The position numbers and the translations under genes are program-made. The notes beneath the pieces were generated by a model, which had not been told where the DNA came from, did not search any database, and worked only from the letters and a program-made list of their open reading frames with translations. Positions 58,048 through 64,000 of a stretch of DNA of 64,000 nt are shown here, piece by piece (the stretch's first letter is position 1; each line of letters starts with the position of its first letter). Location: positions 1-64,000 of the forward strand of contig DASVPW010000115.1 in the NCBI GenBank assembly GCA_036389455.1, given 5' to 3'. This DNA comes from JAJKJG01 sp036389455 (GTDB taxonomy: Bacteria; Pseudomonadota; Alphaproteobacteria; Rhizobiales; Beijerinckiaceae).

Positions 58048-61000
58048 CTACGGCTCCTCCGCGAGCCGCTCCAGCAGGGTCAGGGCGAGGTCGAGGCGCT
58101 CGGCGGGGGTGTCGGTCGGGCGCTCGCAGACGAGCCGGTCGTCGCGCCAGACGAAGCCGCCGTCCTGGTCGCGCAAGAGCCCGCCGAGCTCCTCGACCCA
58201 ACGCTCCGCATGGCGGAAAGTCAGCGCCACGGCCTTCGGGCCGGCGTCGATCCGGGCGATGCCGAGCATGCGGCAGAGCTGGCGCAGGCGCGCGGCGGCG
58301 AGGAGGTGGTGAACCTCATCGGGCGGCTCGCCGAAGCGGTCCTCGATCTCGGCGGCGAGGGCATCGACGGCGTCGGCGCCCTCCGCCCGGGCGAGCCGGG
58401 CGTAGAGGTTGATGCGCACCTCCGCCTCGGGGACGTAATCCTCGGGGATGCGCCCGCCGACGCCGAGGTTGAGCTCGGGCGACCAGTCGTCCTCGACCGC
58501 CTCGCCCCGCGCCGTCTTGAGCGCCCGCTCGAGGAGGTGGCGGTAGAGCCCGGCCCCGATGAGCCTGACGTGGCCGGCCTGGGTGTCGCCCAGAAGATCG
58601 CCGGCGCCGCGCTGGTCGAGGTCGCGGGCGCTGATCGCGAAGCCCGCCCCGAGGCGATCGAGAGTTTCCAGTGTCTTCAGGCGCTTCTCCGTCGCGGGCG
58701 CGATTCTGTCGCCCGGGTCCGTCAGGAGGTAGGCGACGCCGCGCATGCGCCCGCGGCCGACGCGGCCGCGCAGCTGGTGGAGCTGCGCGAGGCCGAAGCG
58801 GTCGGCGCGCCAGACCAGCATCGTGTTGGCGCGGGGCACGTCGAGGCCGTTCTCGATGATGTTGGTCGAGAGCAGCACGTCGCCGTCACCGTCGGCGAAG
58901 CGCACCATGGTCTCGTCCACGTCCTCCGCCGGCATTTTTCCGTGCGCGACGAGGACTTGCAGTTCCGGCACGAGCTCCTTCAGCCGCGCGCTCATCGGCT
59001 CGATGTCCTCGATGCGCGGGCAGACCAAAAAACTCTGGCCGCCGCGGCGGCGCTCGCGCAGGAGCGCCTCGCGCATCGTGACCCGGTCGAAGGGCGTGAC
59101 GAAGGTGCGGATCGGGCGCCGCCGCGCCGGCGCCGTCGCGATGAGGCTGAGATCGAGGAGGCCGGCAAGCGCCCCTTGCAGCGTGCGCGGGATCGGCGTC
59201 GCGGTGAGCGTCAGGACGTGGATGCCTTGCGCCAGCGCCCGGATCTTCTCCTTGTGTGCCGTGCCGAAGCGCTGCTCCTCGTCGATGACGACGAGGCCGA
59301 GGTTCTCGAAGCGCACGCCCTTCGCCAGGAGCGCGTGCGTGCCGATGACGACCCGGATGCTGCCGTCCGCGAGGCCCGCCTTGACGCGCTTCGCCTCGGC
59401 CGGCTTCGCAAGGCGGGAGAGGTGCGCGACCGAAACGTCGGTGCCGCGGAATCGCCGCGTGAAGGTCTGGAGATGCTGGCGCACCAGCACCGTCGTCGGC
59501 GCCAGCACCGCGACCTGCTTATCCGAGAGCGCGGCGGCGGCAGCGGCGCGCAGGGCCACCTCGGTCTTGCCGTAGCCCACGTCGCCGCAGACGAGGCGGT
59601 TCGTGGGTCGCCCGGAGGCGAGGTGGGCGAGCACGTCCGAGATGGCGCGGGCCTGGTCCGGCGTCTCCGTGAACGGGAAGCCGCTCACGAAGCGCTCATA
59701 CGCGCGGGCCGGGGGCTTGAGCTTCGGGGCGAGCATGGCGGCGCGCTCCCGTGCCTTCCCGGCGAGGCCGCGGGCGGCCTCGGCGATCTCCTCCATGAGG
59801 CGCGCCCGGCGCTTCGCCCAGGCGTCGCCGTCGAGGTGGTCGAGGGCGAGGCCTTCGCCTGCGCCGTAGCGCCAGATGCGGTCCATCTCCTCGACCGGCA
59901 CGAGGAGCTTGGCGTCGTCCTTGTAGGCGAGGCGCACCGCCTCGGAGCCGGCGCCTTGCCCAAGGGCGAGCGCTTCGAGGCCGCTCAGCATTCCCATGCC
60001 GTAGTCGAGGTGGATGACGGCGTCGCCGAGGCGCAGATCGGGGTTCGTGAGGAGCGCGGCTTCCGGCCTCGCCGGGACGCTCCGGCCCGGGGCCGCGCCG
60101 GCCCCCAGCAGGTCTGCGGCGGCGACCGCCACGACCCCGCCGTCCTTGTCGACGAAGCCGCGGTCGAGGTCGAGGCCAAGCGTCAGGACCGTGCCGGGAC
60201 GGGCTTTGAGGACGGCGTTCCAGTCCGCCGCCAGGGAAGGCTCGGAGCCCATGGCCTGCTCGGCCCGCCGGGCGAGGAGCCGAAGAGCCTGCTCGTCGCC
60301 CGCGGCGAGGACCACGCGACGCCTGGCCTTCACCGCCTCGCGCAGGAAGGCCGAAAAGGCGCGTCGCGGGCTCGGCTCCAGCGCGAAGCGCGGCACCGCC
60401 TCGGCTTCCGGCCCCTCCGGAGCTTGCAGGCGGACGACCGGGTGGGCGGCGACGCGCGCGTCCCACTCGGTCTCGGTCAGGTAGAGCCGCTCCGGTGGGA
60501 GCGGGGGCGGCAATCCCTCCCGCAGCCGTTCCGCCCGGGCGCCGGCGCGGGCCTCGTAGGCGTCGGCGATCTGGGCGCGGGCGTGGGCGAGGCGGTCCGA
60601 AGCGCCGGGCTCGAGCACGAGGGTCGCGCCGGGCACGTAGTCGAAGAGGGTGTCGAGGGCGGGATAGAGCTCCGGCAGCCGGTGCCCGAGGCCGGCGAAA
60701 ACCCCGACGATGTTGCCGGAAAATCCCGACGATGTTGCCGGAAAACACCGATGATGTTGAGCGAAGCCGACGATGTTGGACGCGCGCTCCGGCCCTTCCC
60801 CCTCTCCTTCGTCCCCGCCCTTCCGACCCTCGCCTTCCCGGGGCAGGACCTCCGAGGCGGGATCGAGGGAGAGCCGGTCGAGTTCCCCGACGGTGCGCTG
60901 GGTCGCCGGGTCGAAGGCGCGAATCGCCGCGATGCGCCCGCCGTCGTGCTCGATCCGCACCGGCGTCGAGGCGCCGGCCGGAAAAATATCGACCACCTGT

Positions 61001-61632
61001 CCCCGGAAAGCCATCTCGCCGGGCTCGTCGACCCGCTCGTCGGCGACGTAGCCGAGCCGGGAAAGGGCCGCCTCCAGCGCCTCGGCTGCGAAATCCTCGC
61101 CGGCCGCAAGCGCCAGGCCGGCCTCGCGACACGCATCCCGGGGCGGCACGCGCTGGACGAGGGCGTCCGGCACCGTCACGACGACCGCGCCCTCAGGGCC
61201 GCCCTCTCCGCCGCCGGCGAGCCGCCGGAGCGCCGCCATGCGCCGGCCCATGGCCTCGCGGGAGGGCGAGGTGCGGTCGTAGGGCAGGCAATCCCAGGGC
61301 GGGACCACGATGGTCTCCCGCGCCGGATCGAGCCCGCGCAGGAGGCGCCCGAGCCGCTCCGCCCGGCTCTCGCTTCCGGCCACGACCACGAGGCCGCCCG
61401 CACCTGCCTCCCGGGCCAGCTTGAGCAATTGCACCGCCTCGCCGCCGAGGGTCGCGGCGGCGGCGACCTCGACCGGCGCAGCGCCGGGACCCGGCTTCGC
61501 CCGGCGCGGCGCGGAGCGGAATGCCCGACGCATTTGGGAAGCCTTCGCCGCGGGACGGCGGGCTGCTTTCGCCCTCATTGTCTTGGGATGCTCTCGGTTG
61601 GCGGGTCCGGGCTTAACTCCCGCCGACGCCAT
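58048..61632 (-). CDS. mfd: Mfd-family transcription-repair coupling ATPase, divergent
   Basis: 1194 residues from ATG 61632; 61578 is an alternative start. A UvrB-like N-terminal region shows VVPPWDCLPYDRTSPSREAM. The RNA polymerase-interacting domain is near 535-560, DAVIHLDYGMGMLSGLEALA. Helicase motifs are GDVGYGKTEVALRA near 685, DEEQRFG near 785, TATPIPRTLQGAL and FGLAQLHQLRGRVGR. The TRG-like ENGLDVP differs from the common ETGID(I/V)P. Mfd removes stalled polymerase and recruits UvrA. Divergence suggests it might be a paralogue beside a standard mfd elsewhere. Residues ~285-310 derive from a repeat array. Confidence 0.85.
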   Translation of the reverse strand: MASAGVKPGPANREHPKTMRAKAARRPAAKASQMRRAFRSAPRRAKPGPGAAPVEVAAAATLGGEAVQLLKLAREAGAGGLVVVAGSESRAERLGRLLRGLDPARETIVVPPWDCLPYDRTSPSREAMGRRMAALRRLAGGGEGGPEGAVVVTVPDALVQRVPPRDACREAGLALAAGEDFAAEALEAALSRLGYVADERVDEPGEMAFRGQVVDIFPAGASTPVRIEHDGGRIAAIRAFDPATQRTVGELDRLSLDPASEVLPREGEGRKGGDEGEGEGPERASNIVGFAQHHRCFPATSSGFSGNIVGVFAGLGHRLPELYPALDTLFDYVPGATLVLEPGASDRLAHARAQIADAYEARAGARAERLREGLPPPLPPERLYLTETEWDARVAAHPVVRLQAPEGPEAEAVPRFALEPSPRRAFSAFLREAVKARRRVVLAAGDEQALRLLARRAEQAMGSEPSLAADWNAVLKARPGTVLTLGLDLDRGFVDKDGGVVAVAAADLLGAGAAPGRSVPARPEAALLTNPDLRLGDAVIHLDYGMGMLSGLEALALGQGAGSEAVRLAYKDDAKLLVPVEEMDRIWRYGAGEGLALDHLDGDAWAKRRARLMEEIAEAARGLAGKARERAAMLAPKLKPPARAYERFVSGFPFTETPDQARAISDVLAHLASGRPTNRLVCGDVGYGKTEVALRAAAAAALSDKQVAVLAPTTVLVRQHLQTFTRRFRGTDVSVAHLSRLAKPAEAKRVKAGLADGSIRVVIGTHALLAKGVRFENLGLVVIDEEQRFGTAHKEKIRALAQGIHVLTLTATPIPRTLQGALAGLLDLSLIATAPARRRPIRTFVTPFDRVTMREALLRERRRGGQSFLVCPRIEDIEPMSARLKELVPELQVLVAHGKMPAEDVDETMVRFADGDGDVLLSTNIIENGLDVPRANTMLVWRADRFGLAQLHQLRGRVGRGRMRGVAYLLTDPGDRIAPATEKRLKTLETLDRLGAGFAISARDLDQRGAGDLLGDTQAGHVRLIGAGLYRHLLERALKTARGEAVEDDWSPELNLGVGGRIPEDYVPEAEVRINLYARLARAEGADAVDALAAEIEDRFGEPPDEVHHLLAAARLRQLCRMLGIARIDAGPKAVALTFRHAERWVEELGGLLRDQDGGFVWRDDRLVCERPTDTPAERLDLALTLLERLAEEP
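60705..60778. repeat. Four-copy CGACGATGTTG array inside the Mfd-family gene
   Basis: Copies of CGACGATGTTG start at 60705, 60727 and 60768, with one variant CGATGATGTTG at 60749; steps are 22, 22 and 19 bases. Two spacers contain CCGGAAAA. The 11-mer differs by one base from that of the array at 138-211. On the mfd strand the array is in frame and encodes residues ~285-310, including SNIVGF and GNIVGVF. Confidence 0.85.
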
Positions 61633-61641
61633 TTCGATCCG

Positions 61642-62208
61642 TCAAAACAGCTCGGGCCGGCGCAGGCGCAGGGCCTGGACGAGGGCGAGGGTCTTGAGGT
61701 CGGCGAGCGCGCCGTGCTCCGCCATCCCGGCGAGCTCGCTGAGCGGCATCTCGACGACCTCGATGTTCTCGTGCTCCTCGGCGAGCCCGCCGCCCGCCGC
61801 GATCCGGTCTCCTTGAGCGTAGGGCGCGAGGAACAGGTGCATGCGCTCGGTCGAGACGCCGGGCATCGACCAGACCGCCCCGACCGGCTCGAGGGCGGTG
61901 AGCCGCAGGCCGACCTCCTCCTCGGCCTCGCGCCGGGCGCAGTCCTCGGGATCGTCCTCGTCGAGCATGCCGGCCGGCGCCTCGAGGAGGCTGTCCTCGC
62001 CGCAGGCATGGGCGAGCGGGGCGCGGAACTGGCGCACCAGGAGGACGGTGCGCCGGCCGGGATCGTAGGGGAGCACCGCGACGGCGGCGCCGTGGTCCTC
62101 GACCTCGCGCCCGATCACGTGTCCGTCGGGCTGCTCGATCCAGAGCTTCAGGAGCCTGCCCCAGCCTTCGTACAGGGTCTCGACCGACTTGATCCGGTGC
62201 TTCCTCAC
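61642..62208 (-). CDS. Nudix hydrolase, NudK/YffH (GDP-mannose pyrophosphatase)-like
   Basis: 188 residues from GTG 62208, preferred because GGGGAAAA lies just upstream; ATG 62304 would add an unrelated-looking arm. The Nudix box is APAGMLDEDDPEDCARREAE followed by EEVGL, with the shortened loop typical of NudK/YffH rather than ADP-ribose pyrophosphatases. It also has VLLVRQFRAPLAHA and WSMPGVSTERMHLFLAPY. NudK hydrolyses GDP-mannose to GMP and mannose-1-phosphate. It is upstream of the Mfd-family gene by nine bases. Confidence 0.87.
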   Translation of the reverse strand: MRKHRIKSVETLYEGWGRLLKLWIEQPDGHVIGREVEDHGAAVAVLPYDPGRRTVLLVRQFRAPLAHACGEDSLLEAPAGMLDEDDPEDCARREAEEEVGLRLTALEPVGAVWSMPGVSTERMHLFLAPYAQGDRIAAGGGLAEEHENIEVVEMPLSELAGMAEHGALADLKTLALVQALRLRRPELF

Positions 62209-62358
62209 GGGCTTTTCCCCTCGCGATGGGCCATTTCCGGCGTTTCCGGCCCAAGACAACGCCCGAGCGCCGCATCGGACGGCATGCGCCGTCCCGGAAC
62301 CCATTCGGCACGCCGAAGCTTTACGGTTCTAGCCGAATTCGACGGGGCTGAGCGACCG

Positions 62359-63204
62359 ATGCGCGACGACCTCGTGAGCGCGATCCGAGACCGCCGGGCG
62401 ATCCTCTTCGCCGGCGCCGGCGTCTCCATGACGGTCGGCCTGCCGTCGTGGTCGACGCTGATCGCAGAGATGGCCGCGGAGCTCGGCCTCGACCGCAAGG
62501 TCGCCGAGGACCCCGGCACCAACTACTTCACCCTCGCCGAGTACTACCGCCTGACGAAGGGCAGCATCGGCCCGTTGCGGAGCTGGATGGACCGCAACTG
62601 GAGCATCCCGCAGGACAAGCTCAAGGCCTCGCGCGTGCACGAGTTGATCGTGCGGCTCGACTTCCCGATCGTCTACACCACGAACTTCGACCGCAACCTC
62701 GAGACCGCCTTCGAGCTCCACGGCAAGGAGTACGTCAAGATCGTCACGGCGAAGGACGTGGCGCAAGTCCGCGAGGGCGTGACGCAGATCGTCAAGCTGC
62801 ACGGCGACTTCGACGACGACCCCTCGATCGTGATCGCCGAGACCGACTACCTCGACCGCCTCTCCTTCGAGTCGCCCCTCGACATCAAGTTCCGCGCCGA
62901 CGCCCTCGGCAGCCCGATCCTGTTCGTGGGCTACAGCATGTCGGACCTCAACATCCGCTTCCTCCTGCACCGGCTGTGGAAGACCTGGGAGGCCTCGGGC
63001 TACGGCAAGGATCGCCCTCAGTCCTACGTCTTCACGCTGCGCCCGAACCCCGTCGACGAGGCGGTGCTCGAGCAATGGGGTCTCAAGGTCCTGACCGAGT
63101 CGGACTGCAGGCCCGAGGACGCGCTGGAGACCTTTCTGGAGAAGCTCGCCGAGCGGGTGGGAGAGAAGGGCGGGGAGCAACCGAAGCGCCGCCGTCAGAA
63201 ATGA
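62359..63204 (+). CDS. Standalone SIR2-family protein, putative NADase or defence effector
   Basis: 281 residues made almost only of a SIR2_2 domain. NAD-binding marks are ILFAGAGVSMTVGLPSW near 15-31, FPIVYTTNFDRNLETAFEL near 108-126, QIVKLHGDFDDDPSIVIAE with the catalytic-type His, and PILFVGYSMSDLNIRFLLHR near the end. Related domains in Thoeris, DSR and SIR2-HerA systems deplete NAD during phage infection. No partner gene (ThsA/B, HerA, pAgo) is adjacent. It faces away from the NudK-like gene and adjoins a toxin-antitoxin scar. Defence function is inferred. Confidence 0.75.
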   Translation: MRDDLVSAIRDRRAILFAGAGVSMTVGLPSWSTLIAEMAAELGLDRKVAEDPGTNYFTLAEYYRLTKGSIGPLRSWMDRNWSIPQDKLKASRVHELIVRLDFPIVYTTNFDRNLETAFELHGKEYVKIVTAKDVAQVREGVTQIVKLHGDFDDDPSIVIAETDYLDRLSFESPLDIKFRADALGSPILFVGYSMSDLNIRFLLHRLWKTWEASGYGKDRPQSYVFTLRPNPVDEAVLEQWGLKVLTESDCRPEDALETFLEKLAERVGEKGGEQPKRRRQK

Positions 63205-63293
63205 ACGAAGCGCCCCTCCGGCGCGAATTGCTGGATGAGATCGAGGTCGTTGCAGTTTCCGGTCAGGATCGGCAGGCCGGCCTTGGCAGCCAT
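63195..63293 (-). pseudogene. 3' remnant of a VapC-type PIN-domain toxin gene
   Basis: On the minus strand the frame reads AAKAGLPILTGNCNDLDLIQ then QFAPEGRFVHF and a TGA at 63195-63197. This is the C-terminal end of a VapC PIN nuclease (LPxLTGNxxDFxLI pattern). Four codons upstream of the Met at 63291-63293 an in-frame TGA (63303-63305) stops it, and no PIN N-terminal half follows. Its end overlaps the SIR2 gene 3' end by 10 bases, convergently. It is inactive. Confidence 0.72.
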
Positions 63294-63337
63294 AAGAGAG
63301 ATTCAATACTCAAGAGTGTGATCTTGGCCGAGCCGCC

Positions 63338-63436
63338 CGCGCGTGCGTCTTCTCGCCGCTCGGCACCGAAGCGATCTCCTTGATCAGCTTCCGTCCGGCG
63401 AGCCGCAAGGAAAGGAAAGCCTATGCCTCGCGCTAG
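63338..63436 (+). pseudogene. 3' remnant of a brnT toxin gene
   Basis: The frame ending TAG at 63434-63436 reads ACVFSPLGTEAISLISFRPA and SRKERKAYASR, which is the C-terminal part of BrnT (..VVFSPRG..IRIISxRxASRKERxxY). It overlaps the brnA ATG at 63423 just as in an intact brnTA operon. The FDWDxxK N-terminal half is missing; the preceding sequence is unrelated. So this locus keeps the antitoxin but not a working toxin. Confidence 0.75.
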
Positions 63437-63776
63437 ACAGCCTATCGTCGACATCTCGGATGAGGAAGAGGCGCGGATCCAGGCCGGCATCGCCAAGGAC
63501 CCGGACAATCCAGAGCTCACGGACGAGCAGCTTACCCGGCTCCGCCCGGCGTCCGAGGTCCTTCCGCCTGCGCTCTATGCCGCCCTCACAAAGCGCCCCC
63601 GCGGCCGGCCAAAGGCGGAAAAAACCAAAGTGGAGGTGAAGCTTCGTCTAGACCCCGAAATAGTCGAAGCTTTCAAGGCGCAGGGCCCAGGCTGGCAGAC
63701 CCGAATGAACCAAGTCCTGCGGCGCTCGATCAGCCCGTCCCGCCGCCGTTCGGCTTCCGCCACTCCTGGAAAGTGA
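63423..63776 (+). CDS. brnA: BrnA-family antitoxin, orphan
   Basis: 117 residues. The N-terminal acidic helix is VDISDEEEARIQAGIAKDPD and NPELTDEQLTRLRPASEVLP, which contacts BrnT in family members. The C-terminal ribbon-helix-helix is KVEVKLRLDPEIVEAFKAQG, PGWQTRMNQVLRRS. It starts within the brnT remnant. It may still repress its promoter or protect against BrnT from elsewhere, for example the intact one at 17418. Its tail overlaps the convergent YkgJ-type gene by 47 bases. Confidence 0.86.
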   Translation: MPRARQPIVDISDEEEARIQAGIAKDPDNPELTDEQLTRLRPASEVLPPALYAALTKRPRGRPKAEKTKVEVKLRLDPEIVEAFKAQGPGWQTRMNQVLRRSISPSRRRSASATPGK

Positions 63777-64000
63777 TGCGGACCACCGGGACGACGGTGT
63801 CGTCGCCCTGCTGCTTCCGCTCGAAGCGCAGGAGGTCGTAGTAGGCGCAACGCCTCGTCGTCGGGTATTCGCGGCAGGTGCCCGGACGGGCGTGGTAGAT
63901 GGTGCAGCGGCGCGTGTCCTGGTCGAGGAACATGCAGGCCTCGTCGAGGACCTTGTCGGGGACGCGCTTCAGGACGCGCTCGCCCTCGACGACCCTGGTG
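63730..64000 (-). CDS. YkgJ-type cysteine-cluster protein, 3' part only
   Basis: The gene enters from beyond the right edge; about 89 C-terminal codons are visible. They include RVLKRVPDKVLDEACMFLDQ, the cysteine cluster CTIYHARPGTCREYP and RRCAYYDLLRF, typical of the YkgJ/CxxCx(n)CC zinc- or iron-binding family. The end, VVRITFQEWRKPNGGGTG, is like other alphaproteobacterial members. Function of the family is unknown. The N-terminal cysteines lie outside the window. Confidence 0.8.
   Translation of the reverse strand, partial: TRVVEGERVLKRVPDKVLDEACMFLDQDTRRCTIYHARPGTCREYPTTRRCAYYDLLRFERKQQGDDTVVPVVRITFQEWRKPNGGGTG

Noticed and set aside
57304..62340. Very long plus-strand frame antisense to the Mfd-family and epimerase genes
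   Set aside because: It mirrors codon positions of the minus-strand genes, has Arg/Gly/Ala-biased composition with no domains, and only its end (62359-63204) matches a real family (SIR2).

Overview
The window is high-GC, densely packed DNA from an alphaproteobacterium, most likely order Hyphomicrobiales (Rhizobiales) and possibly near Methylobacteriaceae or Salinarimonadaceae. The pointers are the order Suv3-like helicase / S4 protein / fdxA / carD, a 41-residue cysteine-free L36, an alphaproteobacterial elongator tRNA-Met, and several Rhizobiales-type palindromic intergenic repeats. Genus is inference. A perfect 16-bp parS palindrome at 28-43 suggests the left edge lies in the ParB-loading, origin-proximal region.

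Layout. 1-750: parS, two adjoining ~22-bp-period repeat arrays and a small Lys/Ala-rich gene. 751-4804: a single-chain type IIG restriction-modification enzyme with an AT-rich specificity domain, and an HTH protein. 4854-11682: a LutA-like protein, a cytochrome c and glycolate oxidase glcD-glcE-glcF. Each glc gap is filled by a small two-gene cassette: a RelE/ParE-type toxin-antitoxin pair, and a nucleotidyltransferase-like pair. 11702-18039: a MaoC protein, a complete five-gene Liv-type ABC transporter and an intact BrnT/BrnA-like pair. 18107-25698: thiolase, CurA-like reductase, FAD monooxygenase, nitroreductase, aldo/keto reductase and a polar amino acid ABC transporter without a binding protein. 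25757-28529: tRNA-Met with a strong promoter, a low-GC orphan gene, a PmtA-like methyltransferase, mnmA and a small secreted protein.

28571-35050: two paralogous hybrid histidine kinases flank an Ala/Pro-rich membrane-anchored protein and a TetR regulator; a GlcG/HbpS protein follows. 35383-40755: the helicase-S4-fdxA-carD block, closed by a clear terminator. 40916-48663: soxYZ, soxB, soxC, soxD and a SoxH-like hydrolase for periplasmic sulfur oxidation. This locus is interrupted by a low-GC FkbM methyltransferase/glycosyltransferase fusion and by two palindromic repeats; soxA and soxX are absent from the window. 48817-58026: rpmJ, a TPR protein, an alpha/beta hydrolase, a polysaccharide deacetylase, an MHS transporter, a PdxA-like dehydrogenase, a D-amino acid dehydrogenase, an M20 amidohydrolase and an aldose-epimerase-like protein. 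58048-64000: an Mfd-family ATPase carrying an in-frame repeat array, a NudK-like Nudix enzyme, a standalone SIR2 protein, a scar made of vapC and brnT 3' remnants, an orphan brnA, and a partial YkgJ-type gene.

The most unusual signals are four. The first is the 4-copy CGACGATGTYG array, present both beside parS and inside the Mfd-family gene. The second is the colonisation of both glc gaps by two-gene cassettes. The third is the sugar/methyl-transfer fusion inside the sox locus. The fourth is the AT-rich, T8-containing recognition domain of the type IIG enzyme.
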